Under the pieces are notes generated by a model that saw only the letters and a list, made by a program, of their open reading frames with translations, was not told the origin of the DNA and did no database searches. 64,000 nt of DNA from Herbidospora sakaeratensis (lineage in GTDB: Bacteria; Actinomycetota; Actinomycetes; Streptosporangiales; Streptosporangiaceae). The position numbers and the translations under genes were made by a program. Below are positions 18,801-26,867 of this stretch, one piece after another (position 1 is the stretch's first letter; every line of letters begins with the position of its first letter). The stretch spans positions 1,329,024 to 1,393,023 of the forward strand of contig NZ_BBXC01000007.1 in assembly GCF_001570525.1 (NCBI RefSeq), written 5' to 3'.

Positions 18801-19477
18801 TGACGCGTCGCGACTACGGGCAGTACTGCGGCCTGGCCCGCGCCCTTGAGATCGTGGGCGAACGATGGGCCATGTTGATCGTCCGCGACCTGCTCGTCCG
18901 CCCCCTCCGCTACACCGACCTGGTCGAGAGCCTCCCGGGCATCCCCACCAACGTGCTGGCCACCCGGCTGAAGGAGCTGGAGCAGGCGGGCGTCGTCGAG
19001 CGCCGCCTCGCCCCCGCGCCGAAGCGCGGCGTGCTCTACGCGCTGACCGCCGCCGGCGTCGACCTCCAGCCCGCCCTCCTGGCCCTCGGCCGCTGGGGCG
19101 CCGGCCAGATGGGCGAGCCGCAGCCCGGCGACATCGTCCGGCCCGAGCTGATGACCATCACCTTCCGCGCGGCCTTCGACGCCGAGGCCGCGTCGGGCCT
19201 CCACGCGACCTGGGAGGTCCACGTCGCCGACGTGGTGCTGCACCTCGTCGTGGCCGACGGAGATCTCGTCTCCGGCGTCGGCCCGGCCCCCCGCGAGCCC
19301 GACCTCGTGATCACCTTCCGGCCCGACGGCCCGCCCTCCTTCCGGGCCCTGATCAGGGCGGCCAGATTGGGCGAGGTCGCCCTCACGGGCCGCGCCGAGC
19401 TCCTCGACCCGTTCCTGCGCGTCTTCTCCCTCGTGCCCGTTACCCGCGACGTAATCGCGGCTCCGCGCGGCGGCTGA
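18800..19477 (+). CDS. HxlR-family winged-helix transcriptional regulator with SCP2-like C-terminus
   Basis: 225 aa. Residues 1-95 are an HxlR/MarR-like winged helix (CGLARALEIVGERWAMLIVRDLL, LPGIPTNVLATRLKELEQAG, VLYALTAAG). The C-terminal half resembles the SCP2 sterol-carrier-like domain found on some HxlR proteins (PDLVITFRPDGPPSF). I chose ATG 18800 rather than the GTG at 18782, since TATCAT plus 6 nt ends at this ATG. Divergent from the MFS gene, which it probably regulates together with itself. Confidence 0.87.
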   Translation: MTRRDYGQYCGLARALEIVGERWAMLIVRDLLVRPLRYTDLVESLPGIPTNVLATRLKELEQAGVVERRLAPAPKRGVLYALTAAGVDLQPALLALGRWGAGQMGEPQPGDIVRPELMTITFRAAFDAEAASGLHATWEVHVADVVLHLVVADGDLVSGVGPAPREPDLVITFRPDGPPSFRALIRAARLGEVALTGRAELLDPFLRVFSLVPVTRDVIAAPRGG

Positions 19478-19525
19478 CATCGTTCGGGGTGTCGGCACGT
19501 CCCCTTTCCGCCGGAGGAGCCCGAG

Positions 19526-19915
19526 ATGACCACCGTCACCGACCGCACGAAGTTCCTGCGCCTGGCGCTCCTCGGCGACGCCGTCGTCACCGGCGGCAAC
19601 GGCCTGATCTACCTCGCCCTCGCCGGCCCCGTGAGCTCCCTGCTCGGCCCGGAGGCCGGCCTGCTCCGGGGCATCGGCGCCTTCCTTCTCGTGTACGGCC
19701 TCGCGGTCGGCCTGCTGTCCACGCGGCGCCCGATCAGCCCGGCCGGGACCACGGCGGTCATCACCCTGAACGTGTTGTGGTCGCTGGGCAGCGTCGCCGC
19801 CGTGCTCGCCGGCGCGGTGGCGTTCACCACCGTCGGCGCCCTGTGGGCCGTCGCCCAGGCCGTGGTGGTCGCGGCCTTCGCGGCGCTGCAGGTCACCGGC
19901 CTGCGAAGGTCGTAG
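19526..19915 (+). CDS. Small integral membrane protein
   Basis: 129 aa with four predicted membrane helices (around residues 12-35, 42-62, 73-96 and 100-122). Strong ribosome site GGAGGAG 6 nt before ATG. No enzyme motif. Proteins of this shape are common and unnamed in actinobacteria. It follows the HxlR gene by 48 bp and overlaps the tail of the converging NmrA gene by 23 bp. Confidence 0.72.
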   Translation: MTTVTDRTKFLRLALLGDAVVTGGNGLIYLALAGPVSSLLGPEAGLLRGIGAFLLVYGLAVGLLSTRRPISPAGTTAVITLNVLWSLGSVAAVLAGAVAFTTVGALWAVAQAVVVAAFAALQVTGLRRS

Positions 19916-20693
19916 CGAGCCAGTCCCGGTACGACAGCGGCTCCCGCCCCAGCAGGTCCCTGACCGTCGACGTGGCCGGGTGGGGGGTGCGGTGCCACGC
20001 GGCGAAGATCTCGATCAGCTCCTCCCCGTGCCCGGCCGCCCGCCAGCGCTCCCGGGCCTGCTCCTCGCCCAGCTCGGCGAACTCCAGCCGCCGTCCCAGC
20101 ACCTCCCCGATCGCGGCGAGCCGCTCGCGGGCCGTCAGGGCGGCCGGTCCGGTGATCGTGTACGACCGCCCCGCGTGCCCGCCGTCGATCAGGATCCGGG
20201 CCGCGACCGCGCCGACGTCGGCCTCGTGCACGAACGCCACGGGCACGTCCCCGAACACCTCCTCGACCCGGCCTTTCTCGATCTGAGGCGACCACTGGAG
20301 GGTGTTGGCCATGAAGTCGGTCGCCTCCAGCCGGGTCCACTCGACCGGCCCGGCCGCGAACGCCTCCTCGACCGGCCCCACCCGCCCGTTCCACAACAGG
20401 GCGACCCGCCGGACGCCCGCCTCGGCGAACAGGGCGACCAGCTCGGGGCCGGTGGCGAGGGTGGCGTAGTCGTCCCCGCCGGTGGTGAGCAGGTGCACGC
20501 CCACCACGCCGCGTAACGCGGCGCGCAGCGATTCGGGGTCGGTGAGGTCGCCGCCCGCGACCTCCACCTGCGGCGGGAAGGCCGCCTCGCCGGGGTGGCG
20601 GGTCAGGGCGCGCACCCGGTGGCCCTCGGCGAGCAGCGCGTCGACGACGTGGCGGCCGGCCCGGCCCGTCGCCCCGGTCACGAGAAACGTCAT
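19893..20693 (-). CDS. NmrA-like NAD(P)-binding oxidoreductase/sensor
   Basis: 266 aa. Rossmann motif VTGATGRAGRHV at residues 4-15, then the atypical short-chain fold of the NmrA/NmrA-like group. There is no YxxxK catalytic pair in the usual place, as is common in NmrA-like redox sensors. ATG 20693 follows TAGCCT (20706-20701) by 7 nt, a leaderless promoter. It stands alone, ending inside the tail of the membrane-protein gene. A second NmrA-like gene lies at 22.85-23.65 kb. Substrate unknown. Confidence 0.84.
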   Translation of the reverse strand: MTFLVTGATGRAGRHVVDALLAEGHRVRALTRHPGEAAFPPQVEVAGGDLTDPESLRAALRGVVGVHLLTTGGDDYATLATGPELVALFAEAGVRRVALLWNGRVGPVEEAFAAGPVEWTRLEATDFMANTLQWSPQIEKGRVEEVFGDVPVAFVHEADVGAVAARILIDGGHAGRSYTITGPAALTARERLAAIGEVLGRRLEFAELGEEQARERWRAAGHGEELIEIFAAWHRTPHPATSTVRDLLGREPLSYRDWLATTFAGR

Positions 20694-20732
20694 GCGCCCG
20701 AGGCTACGAACCGCCCGCCCGCGCCGCCTCGG

Positions 20733-21884
20733 TCAACGGTCGGAGCCGAGCCTCGGACTTTCGGCCGGTTCCAGGAGGGGGGCGAACGGGTCGTCGTACC
20801 GGGCCCAGGCCGATGAGCCCGCCACCGCCTCCTCCGGGGTCAGCAGGCACGCGTCGAGCGTGGCGTGGACGCGGTCGCGGTCGAGGTCGGGGCCGATGAA
20901 GACCAGGTGCTGGACGCGGTCGCCGAGCGGGCCGGTCCAGTCGAGGGCGGCGGCCGCGCGGCGGGCGGGGGAGACCAGGTCCCAGGCGGCCTCGGGCAGC
21001 GCGGCCAGCCACGGGCCGGCGTCCTCGACGGCCATGCCGCCCGCGACGGCGTCCCAGCCGAGCAGCCGGTCGGGCCGGGTGGCCAGCCAGAACCGGCCGC
21101 GCGAGCGGACCGAGGTGGTGACCAGGTCGTCGAGGGCCTCGAACAGCCGCCCGGGGTGCAGCGGGCGCAGGCGGTGCCACACGACGGTGGTGACCTCGCC
21201 GTCGCGCGCGTCGCACGGCAACACGGCGGTGGCGGGGTCGACGCGTTCGGCCAGGGTCCGGGTGTCCAGGGCGGGGCCGGTCACCTCGGGCAGGCCGTCG
21301 GCCACGGGGGTGGCGGGCGCGAGGTGGGCCAGCAGGGCACGCGACAGGTCGTGGTCCTCCTCGTCCCCGCCGTACAGGACCAGAGCGGTCGCGTACTCCG
21401 TCTGCCGGGCCAGCACCTCGGCCAGGTGCCGCCGGTCGCCGCCCGTGCCGTGGCCCGTCTCCGACAACCGCTCGCCCCGGACGATGTCGACCGGCAGCCG
21501 CGCGGCGTGCAGCGCGGTCGCCACGCAGGTCAGCCGCAGCGCCTCGGCCGCCTCCTCGGTGTCGAGCGCCTCGGCGACCGCGCGCGGTTCGACCGCGTCC
21601 CACAGGTCGACGACCAGCAGCGACGCGCTCGGCGCACGCCGGATCAGCTCGGGCAGCAGGTCCTCCCTGACCGTGCAGGTGACGCACCCGTGCGCCAGCC
21701 GCACCTCGGCCCGCTCCAGCACGCCGGAGACGTCGCGGACGGTGCGCTCGACCCGGCCGGAGGCGACCTCGCGCAGGTCGTGGTGGACGGCCACCGCGCC
21801 GGGGTGGGCGGCCAGCAGACGGTGGACGGTGGCGGTGCGGGCCCGGCGGTGCAGGCCGGCGACCAGGACGACGGGGGTGGTCAT
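20733..21884 (-). CDS. CobW/COG0523-family putative zinc-responsive protein
   Basis: 383 aa from ATG 21884, with GAGAGG upstream. The CobW layout is present: metal-binding motif HGCVTCTVRED with C67-x-x-C70 (family consensus CxCC), DLWDAVEP, and the CobW C-terminal domain. The N-terminal P-loop is degenerate (GLHRRARTAT, without GxxGxGKT), so GTP hydrolysis is doubtful. Divergent from the zinc-free ribosomal protein genes across a Zur-like box. In Streptomyces such proteins are zinc-starvation genes thought to allocate zinc. Role here inferred. Confidence 0.82.
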   Translation of the reverse strand: MTTPVVLVAGLHRRARTATVHRLLAAHPGAVAVHHDLREVASGRVERTVRDVSGVLERAEVRLAHGCVTCTVREDLLPELIRRAPSASLLVVDLWDAVEPRAVAEALDTEEAAEALRLTCVATALHAARLPVDIVRGERLSETGHGTGGDRRHLAEVLARQTEYATALVLYGGDEEDHDLSRALLAHLAPATPVADGLPEVTGPALDTRTLAERVDPATAVLPCDARDGEVTTVVWHRLRPLHPGRLFEALDDLVTTSVRSRGRFWLATRPDRLLGWDAVAGGMAVEDAGPWLAALPEAAWDLVSPARRAAAALDWTGPLGDRVQHLVFIGPDLDRDRVHATLDACLLTPEEAVAGSSAWARYDDPFAPLLEPAESPRLGSDR

Positions 21885-21906
21885 GGCGGACCTCTCGAGT
21901 AGCGAA

Positions 21907-21927
21907 TGAAAACAATTATCATTATCA
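21907..21927. promoter_or_regulatory. Zur-like operator
   Basis: GAAAACAATTATCATTATC (21908-21926) read on the minus strand matches the classical Fur/Zur inverted repeat at 16 of 19 positions by my count, inside an extended TGA...TCA frame. This AT-rich block is isolated in GC-rich DNA. It lies between the CobW-like gene and the cysteine-free ribosomal protein operon, exactly the regulon Zur controls in actinomycetes. I infer repression of both directions when zinc is sufficient. Confidence 0.85.
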
Positions 21928-21960
21928 TCGCATGGACACGCCTCCAGGAAGGACCCGGCC

Positions 21961-22125
21961 TTGGCCAGGAACGAACTACGCCCGGTGATCAAACTCCGCT
22001 CCACGGCGGGCACCGGCTACACCTACGTGACCCGCAAGAACCGCCGCAACGACCCCGACCGGCTCACCCTCAGCAAGTACGACCCGATCGTGCGCCGCCA
22101 CGTCGCGTTCCGGGAGGAACGATGA
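21961..22125 (+). CDS. rpmG: Ribosomal protein bL33, zinc-free (C-minus) paralogue
   Basis: 54 aa. Family sequence with [20 protein letters not shown] near the N-terminus and [10 protein letters not shown] near the end. None of the CxxC pairs of zinc-binding L33 is present. The start is a rare TTG at 21961, supported by GGAAGGA 7 nt upstream and by alignment with the conserved M/L-ARNE N-terminus; the next ATG or GTG would truncate the protein. The stop overlaps the L28 ATG. Replaces the zinc-binding copy in ribosomes during zinc starvation. Confidence 0.93.
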   Translation: MARNELRPVIKLRSTAGTGYTYVTRKNRRNDPDRLTLSKYDPIVRRHVAFREER

Positions 22126-22358
22126 GCGCCCGCTGCCAGCTCACCGGCGCGCAGCCGGTCTTCGGCAACCGGGTCTCCCACTCCCACCGCCGCACCCGCC
22201 GCCGGTGGGACCCCAACATCCAGAGCCGCCGCTACTGGGTGCCGAGCGAGAACCGGCACGTCCGGCTCACCCTCAGCACCCGTGCGATCAAGACCATCGA
22301 CAAGATCGGCATCGAGGCGGCCGTGGCCCGCATCCGCGCCAGAGGAGAGAGGATCTGA
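22122..22358 (+). CDS. rpmB: Ribosomal protein bL28, zinc-free paralogue
   Basis: 78 aa. Typical L28 pattern [28 protein letters not shown] and a C-terminal [15 protein letters not shown]. Only one cysteine (C5) remains, so the zinc-ribbon cysteines are absent. ATG overlaps the L33 stop (ATGA) and its stop overlaps the S14 ATG, giving tight translational coupling. Part of the Zur-controlled alternative ribosomal protein operon. Confidence 0.94.
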   Translation: MSARCQLTGAQPVFGNRVSHSHRRTRRRWDPNIQSRRYWVPSENRHVRLTLSTRAIKTIDKIGIEAAVARIRARGERI

Positions 22359-22657
22359 TGGCCAAGAAGAGCAAGATCGCCGCCAACGACCGCCGCCGCG
22401 CCGTCGTCGCCCGCTACGCCGCCCGCCGCGCCGAGCTCAAGGAGCTCGTCCGCGTGGGCACGCCCGAGGAGAAGGCCGCGGCGGCCCGCGAACTGGCCCG
22501 CCAGCCCCGCGACGCCAGCGCGACCCGCGTGCGCAACCGCGACGCCGTCGACGGCCGGCCCCGCGGCCACCTGACCAAGTTCGGCCTGTCGCGCGTCCGC
22601 TTCCGCGCGATGGCCCACCGGGGCGAACTGCCCGGCGTCACGAAGGCGAGCTGGTGA
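22358..22657 (+). CDS. rpsN: Ribosomal protein uS14, zinc-free long form
   Basis: 99 aa, the long zinc-independent S14 type: [14 protein letters not shown] at the N-terminus, then [20 protein letters not shown] and GLSRVRFR. It has no cysteine, unlike the 61-residue zinc-binding form. GGAGAGAGGA lies before ATG. ATG overlaps the L28 stop (TGATG). It can replace the zinc-dependent S14 in the 30S subunit. Confidence 0.94.
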   Translation: MAKKSKIAANDRRRAVVARYAARRAELKELVRVGTPEEKAAAARELARQPRDASATRVRNRDAVDGRPRGHLTKFGLSRVRFRAMAHRGELPGVTKASW

Positions 22658-22659
22658 CG

Positions 22660-22827
22660 ATGGCCGTCCCGAAGCGGAAGACCTCCCGCAGCAACACCCG
22701 CCACCGCCGCGCCCAGTGGAAGGCGGCGGCCCCCGACCTGGTCCCGATCGTGGTCGGCGGCGAACGCCTCCTGGTGCCCCGCCGCCTGGTGGCCGCCTAC
22801 CAGCGCGGCCTGATAGCGGTGCGCTAG
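22660..22827 (+). CDS. rpmF: Ribosomal protein bL32, zinc-free paralogue
   Basis: 55 aa: [20 protein letters not shown] is the canonical L32 start. The zinc-ribbon CxxC...CxxC of the usual protein is lost (no cysteines). It starts 2 nt after the S14 stop and is the last gene of the four-gene operon. It ends 22 bp before the tail of the converging NmrA-like gene. Confidence 0.93.
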   Translation: MAVPKRKTSRSNTRHRRAQWKAAAPDLVPIVVGGERLLVPRRLVAAYQRGLIAVR

Positions 22828-22849
22828 AACAGCGTCCTTCGCCGCCCGT

Positions 22850-23650
22850 CTACCCGAGGAACTCCCGCAGTGGGCGCGCCGGGCGGCCCAGGATGTCGGC
22901 GACGGTCGTCGTCGTGGTGGCCCAGCGGCCGTCGCCGATCTGGGCCATCAGCAGTGCCAGGTCGCGGGCCGCCTCGGCGGGCAGGCCGCGTTTCCCGAAG
23001 TGTTCGGCGCCCTCCTCGACGGACATGTCCACGTATCGCACCGGTCGCCCGAGCGCGCGGGTGAGTTCGGCGGCGATCTCGTCGTGCGTCGGCGCGGCCG
23101 GGCCGGTGAGTTCGTAGGTCGCGTTCTCGCCCACGGGGCGGGTGAGCAGCGCGGCCGCGACCGCCGCGATGTCGCGGGCGTCGATGTAGCCGACCGGGCC
23201 CCGGCCGTACGCGCCGAAGATCCGCCCCTCGTCGTCGACGTCGCCCGCGAGGTTCTGCATGAACCCGACCGGCGCCAGGATCGACCAGGGCACGCCCGAC
23301 GCCGTGAGGTGGTCGTCCACCTGCCCGTGCAGGCCCGAGGCGAGCAGCCCGGCCGGCGTCGCGCCGCGCACGGACACCGTCACCACCTGCGCCGCGCCCC
23401 GGGCCGCCGCGTGGTCGATCACCGCCCGGTGCGCCGCCACGAAGCCGGGCCAGATCGAGCTGTTGAGGAAGAGCCGGTCGCCGGGCCCGACGGGAATGCT
23501 CTCCGGCCGCTCCAGGTCGCCGACCACGTGCTCACAGCCGAGGTCCGCGCCCTGTTCCGGCCGCCGCACCACCGCCAGCGCCGCGCCGCCGAGTTCCCCG
23601 ATCAGCGCGCGCCCGATCGTGCCCGTCGCGCCCGTCACCACGATCGCCAT
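22850..23650 (-). CDS. NmrA/NAD(P)H-binding family oxidoreductase
   Basis: 266 aa from ATG 23650; AGGAG lies 6 nt before this ATG, which is why I prefer it to the ATG two codons upstream. Rossmann motif IVVTGATGTIGRAL, then GDLERPES, a hydrophobic core typical of quinone-reductase-2-like NmrA proteins, and YIDARDIAAVAAALL. Divergent from a TetR gene with an inverted repeat in the 52-bp gap. Likely a quinone or carbonyl reductase induced by its substrate. Confidence 0.85.
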   Translation of the reverse strand: MAIVVTGATGTIGRALIGELGGAALAVVRRPEQGADLGCEHVVGDLERPESIPVGPGDRLFLNSSIWPGFVAAHRAVIDHAAARGAAQVVTVSVRGATPAGLLASGLHGQVDDHLTASGVPWSILAPVGFMQNLAGDVDDEGRIFGAYGRGPVGYIDARDIAAVAAALLTRPVGENATYELTGPAAPTHDEIAAELTRALGRPVRYVDMSVEEGAEHFGKRGLPAEAARDLALLMAQIGDGRWATTTTTVADILGRPARPLREFLG

Positions 23651-23665
23651 GACCATCTCCTATAG

Positions 23666-23690
23666 TAAGCGGAAGCCGATCGTCCACTTA
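23666..23690. promoter_or_regulatory. TetR operator between NmrA-like and TetR genes
   Basis: Inverted repeat TAAGCGGA, 9-nt spacer, TCCACTTA (7 of 8 positions pair). It overlaps TACTAT (23667-23662, minus strand), a plausible -10 box of the NmrA-like gene, and precedes the TetR gene by 12 bp. Confidence 0.7.
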
Positions 23691-23702
23691 GGAGCGTCTC
23701 AC

Positions 23703-24224
23703 ATGCGCGCCGACGCCCGCCGCAATCGGGACAAGATTCTCGAAGCGGCTCGTGATGTGGTGGCCGAGCGCGGCCCCGACGTGCCGATGGAGCTGATCGC
23801 CCGCCGGGCGGGGGTCGGCGTGGGCACCCTCTACCGCCGTTTCCCCGACCGGAACACCCTGCTCGCGGCGCTGGCGGAGCAGTACGTCCACGAGCTCATC
23901 GACGCCCTCGGCGAAGCCGCGTCGGCCGGGCCCGACGCGTGGGCGGCCGTGCGCGCCTTCGTCGTGCACGCCGTGGACGAGGGCCGGGGCGCCGTCGCGG
24001 CCGCGCTGGCCGGGACCTCCGCGCCGGAGGCGAGAGAGGCGCTGGTCGAGCGGCTCGACGTGCTGGTCGGTCAGGCGCAGGCCGACGGCGCGATGCGGTC
24101 GGACGTCGGCACCGGCGACGTCATGGACCTGCTCAACGTCTTCGCCTGCAACCCGGGCGTCATCCCGGAACGTTTCCTGCCGCTCATGCTCGACGGTCTG
24201 GGGCGGCGTTCTCCTGGAAGGTGA
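23703..24224 (+). CDS. TetR/AcrR-family transcriptional regulator
   Basis: 173 aa. N-terminal HTH: NRDKILEAARDVVAERGPDV, PMELIARRAGVGVGTLYRRF and PDRNTLLAALAEQY, the SCO1712/YxaF-like actinobacterial subtype. AGGAG lies upstream of ATG 23703. The C-terminal ligand domain is short. Likely repressor of the divergent NmrA-like gene and itself. Its 3' end overlaps the converging HxlR gene by 41 bp. Confidence 0.9.
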   Translation: MRADARRNRDKILEAARDVVAERGPDVPMELIARRAGVGVGTLYRRFPDRNTLLAALAEQYVHELIDALGEAASAGPDAWAAVRAFVVHAVDEGRGAVAAALAGTSAPEAREALVERLDVLVGQAQADGAMRSDVGTGDVMDLLNVFACNPGVIPERFLPLMLDGLGRRSPGR

Positions 24225-24555
24225 CGATCGCGTCGCCGTGCGACCTCGCCCAGTCGGTGAGCACCGCGATCGGCTCGACGAGGGTCAGCCCCAGCTCGGT
24301 CAGGCTGTACTCGACGCGTGGGGGAGCCTCGGCGTAGGCGTGGCGTTCGACCAGGCCGTAGCCCTGCAACCGGCGCAGCGTCTGGGTGAGCACCTTGCGC
24401 GAGACGCCGCCGACGAGGTCGACGAGCTCGCCGTGCCGGCACGGCCCCCGGCTGAGCGCGAACAGCACGACGACCGCCCACTTGGTGGTGATGATCTCGA
24501 TGGCCAGCCGGGCGGGGCAGTCGGCGAGGAAGACGCTGCCTGCGGAATCATGCAC
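24184..24555 (-). CDS. HxlR-family transcriptional regulator
   Basis: 123 aa, the usual size. Winged helix with C13 in the conserved N-terminal position (LADCPARLAIEIITTKWAVVV), VSRKVLTQTLRRLQGYGLVER and VEYSLTELG. GTG 24555 is chosen since TACCTT (24568-24563, minus strand) is followed by 7 nt and this GTG. Divergent from an alpha/beta-hydrolase. HxlR proteins with this cysteine often sense quinones, aldehydes or other electrophiles. Confidence 0.9.
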   Translation of the reverse strand: MHDSAGSVFLADCPARLAIEIITTKWAVVVLFALSRGPCRHGELVDLVGGVSRKVLTQTLRRLQGYGLVERHAYAEAPPRVEYSLTELGLTLVEPIAVLTDWARSHGDAIVTFQENAAPDRRA

Positions 24556-24562
24556 GCGCCGA

Positions 24563-24597
24563 AAGGTACCAAAAGGTTCCTAACGGATCTCTAGCGT
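24563..24597. promoter_or_regulatory. HxlR operator with two leaderless promoters
   Basis: GGTACC-AAAA-GGTTCC at 24565-24580 is the direct-repeat type site typical of HxlR proteins. It overlaps the hxlR -10 box (TACCTT, minus) and the -35 region of the hydrolase promoter, whose -10 TAGCGT (24592-24597) is followed by 7 nt and ATG 24605. Confidence 0.75.
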
Positions 24598-24604
24598 CGA
24601 GCCC

Positions 24605-25285
24605 ATGAAGACCTTCCTGCTCGTCCACGGCGCCTGGCACAGCGGCCGCGTCTGGGACCGCGTCGTCCCCCTGCTGACCGAAGCCGGGCACCGCGTGCTC
24701 GCCCCCTCGCTGACCGGCCACGGCGACAAGGAACACCTGCTCGGCCCCGATGTGGGCCTCGACACCCACGTCGCCGACGTCCTGGCCGTCCTCGCCGACG
24801 AGGACCTGACCGACGTGGTCCTCGTCGGGCACAGCTACGCCGGGATGGTGATCTCCGCCGTGGCCGGCCTGGCGCCGGAGCGCGTCTCCGCGCTCGTGTA
24901 CGTCGACGCGATGATCCCCGCCGACGGCGAGAGCGTGCTCGACGTCATGCCCTTCACGCAGGGCCTCATCGACGCGGCCGGCGGCTGGCGCATCCCGCCC
25001 ATGGGCGGCGATTTCGGGGTGACCGACCCCGCCGACGTCGAATGGCTGCGCCCGATGCTCTCGGACGAGCCGGTGCGCTGCTTCCAGCAGCCGGTGAGCC
25101 TCGACGAGGCGGCCCTGGCGGCCATCCCGCGGACCTGCGTGCACTGCGTCGGCGACGCCCCGGAGGGCGTCGCCCGCCGCGTCCCGCCCGGGGCGCGGGT
25201 CTGGGAGCTGCGCAGCGGCCACGACTGCATGGTCACCGTGCCCGGGGAGCTCAGCGGGCTGTTGCTGAAGGCCGCGTCAGCATGA
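24605..25285 (+). CDS. Alpha/beta-hydrolase (esterase, salicylate-esterase/methylketone-synthase-like)
   Basis: 226 aa, small alpha/beta-hydrolase. Oxyanion motif VHGAWHSG at residues 7-14, nucleophile elbow GHSYAG with S77, and catalytic His in RSGHDCMV near residue 208. It resembles plant MES/hydroxynitrile-lyase-like bacterial esterases. Leaderless ATG. Controlled, by inference, by the divergent HxlR gene. The last 35 bp overlap the tail of the converging hydrolase. Confidence 0.87.
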   Translation: MKTFLLVHGAWHSGRVWDRVVPLLTEAGHRVLAPSLTGHGDKEHLLGPDVGLDTHVADVLAVLADEDLTDVVLVGHSYAGMVISAVAGLAPERVSALVYVDAMIPADGESVLDVMPFTQGLIDAAGGWRIPPMGGDFGVTDPADVEWLRPMLSDEPVRCFQQPVSLDEAALAAIPRTCVHCVGDAPEGVARRVPPGARVWELRSGHDCMVTVPGELSGLLLKAASA

Positions 25286-26180
25286 AGTCGCGCAGGCTCG
25301 CGGCCAGCCGGTCTTCGGCTTCGAGCGCGAGGCTGTGGCCGCACCGGTCGAAGACGTGCTCCCGTTCGACGCCCTCGGACACCGCGCGCATCTGGTCGGC
25401 GACGAGCGCGCCGAAGAACTCCGTCGCGCCGACCGTCATGATCGGCAACGTCAGCCGGGTCTGCCGGAGCTCCGCGTTGATGCGCGCGTTCGCCAGGCCG
25501 GCGCGGTAGCTCTCCAGGCATCCGCGCAGCCCGCCGGGCGCCTTGAGGCAGCCGATCCACTCGGCGATGGCCTCTTCGGAGACGGCGTAGGGGTTGTAGG
25601 TCTCCGCCTTGATCCAGTACTCCCAGAACTCCCGTTCGTGCCCGGTGATCAGCATCTCCGGGATGTGCGGGAGCCAGAAGAACGGCGGATGCCACAACCA
25701 GACGCCCTGCCGCCGGTACTGCGCCGAGACGTGGTCGGGCGTGAAGGCCGTCCACTCCTCGAACCCGCCGCCGGAGAGCAGCATCTCGCCGAACGACAGG
25801 GTCCTGATCCGCTCGGGACGGGTCGCCGCGAGCACGTAGCCGTACTCCGCGCCGCGGTCCTCCCCGTGGACGTGGTAGCTCGCGTGGCCGAGCCGATCCA
25901 TCAGTTCGGCCACGTCGGCCGTGCTGGTGAGGCTGTCGTAGCCCTCTTCGGCCGGCGGTTTGTCGGTGTGGCCGAAGCCGCGCAGGTCGGGCGCGACGAC
26001 CGTGAAGTGCTCGGTCAGCAGCGGGATCAGTTTGTACCAGTAGAAGTGGTTCTTCGGGGTGCCGTGGAGCAGCAGCAGCGGTTCGCCCCGCCCGGCGGTC
26101 ACGTAGTGCATGCGGATGCCGTTGACATGGGCCCGGCCATGCGTGACCGGGTCTCCCCGATGGTCGTACGTCTCAGCCAC
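25251..26180 (-). CDS. Alpha/beta-hydrolase of the epoxide hydrolase / haloacetate dehalogenase type
   Basis: 309 aa. Oxyanion HGTP at residues 39-42, nucleophile D108 in HGEDRGAEYG (Asp, as in dehalogenases and epoxide hydrolases, not Ser), cap domain rich in Trp/Tyr, and late RCGHSLALE with the catalytic His. It starts with GTG 26180, 6 nt after TAACGT (26192-26187), a leaderless promoter located inside the stop region of the upstream TetR gene. It may therefore be transcribed both on its own and from the TetR promoter. Substrate unknown. Confidence 0.87.
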   Translation of the reverse strand: MAETYDHRGDPVTHGRAHVNGIRMHYVTAGRGEPLLLLHGTPKNHFYWYKLIPLLTEHFTVVAPDLRGFGHTDKPPAEEGYDSLTSTADVAELMDRLGHASYHVHGEDRGAEYGYVLAATRPERIRTLSFGEMLLSGGGFEEWTAFTPDHVSAQYRRQGVWLWHPPFFWLPHIPEMLITGHEREFWEYWIKAETYNPYAVSEEAIAEWIGCLKAPGGLRGCLESYRAGLANARINAELRQTRLTLPIMTVGATEFFGALVADQMRAVSEGVEREHVFDRCGHSLALEAEDRLAASLRDFMLTRPSATAR

Positions 26181-26189
26181 TCCCGAACG

Positions 26190-26798
26190 TTACGTCTCCG
26201 CGGTCTCGGCGACCTGGAGGAGGCGCAGGCTGTTGGCCCAGAGTTGGTCGAGCTGGCCCGGATCGTTGAACAGTTTCGCGAACAGGACCGTGCCCTCGAT
26301 CTGGGCGACGATCGACTTGGCCGCCCCGGGCGCGTCGATGGCGGTCAGCTCGCCCTGCGCCTGGGCGGCCTCGATCGAGCGGCGGATGAGGTCGACCTGC
26401 TCGTCGAAGATCGTGCGCAGTTTCTGGCGCATCGGGTCGTCGCCGGTGCTCAGTTCGAGGCTGAGGTTGCCGAACAGGCAGCCGGAGACGATGCCGGCGT
26501 CGTTGAGCGAGGCGGTCTGCACCTCGACCGTGAACGCGAACAGGTCTTTGAGCCGGTGGACGAGCGGGCGGTCGCCGTCGAGGATCGCCTGCCAGCGGCC
26601 GCGCTGGGAGTTCCACTGGAGGTCGATGATCTCCAGGGCGAGCGCCTGCTTCGACTCGAAGAAGTGGTAGAAGCTGCCCTTCGGCGTGCCCGCCTGCGCA
26701 CAGATCTCCGCGACGCCGATGGAGCCGTAGGAGCGGCGGGAGAACAGGTCGGTGGCGGCGGCGAGGATCCGCTCCCGAGCGTCTGACGTTCGGCCCAT
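26190..26798 (-). CDS. TetR/AcrR-family transcriptional regulator
   Basis: 202 aa. TetR HTH: RERILAAATDLFSRRSYGSI, GVAEICAQAGTPKGSFYHFF and ESKQALALEIID, close to the NemR/AcuR-like group. ATG 26798 follows a perfect TATAAT (26810-26805, minus) by 6 nt, so the transcript is leaderless. A palindrome overlaps this -10 box. It faces an SDR gene and precedes, on the same strand, the hydrolase; both are candidate targets. Confidence 0.91.
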   Translation of the reverse strand: MGRTSDARERILAAATDLFSRRSYGSIGVAEICAQAGTPKGSFYHFFESKQALALEIIDLQWNSQRGRWQAILDGDRPLVHRLKDLFAFTVEVQTASLNDAGIVSGCLFGNLSLELSTGDDPMRQKLRTIFDEQVDLIRRSIEAAQAQGELTAIDAPGAAKSIVAQIEGTVLFAKLFNDPGQLDQLWANSLRLLQVAETAET

Positions 26799-26804
26799 CT
26801 TGCA

Positions 26805-26857
26805 ATTATACGACCGGTCGGCTAAAACGGAAATGTCAGTAGTAGACCGACCGTCTA
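26805..26857. promoter_or_regulatory. Two TetR operators and tetR promoter
   Basis: Site 1, 26809-26824: core palindrome CGACCGGTCG within TACGACCGGTCGGCTA, overlapping the tetR -10 TATAAT. Site 2, 26843-26857: TAGACCGACCGTCTA, arms TAGAC/GTCTA, just upstream of the SDR ribosome site AGGAG. The sites share the ACCG core. Predicts repression of both directions by the TetR protein. Confidence 0.75.
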
Positions 26858-26867
26858 GGAGCAAGTC

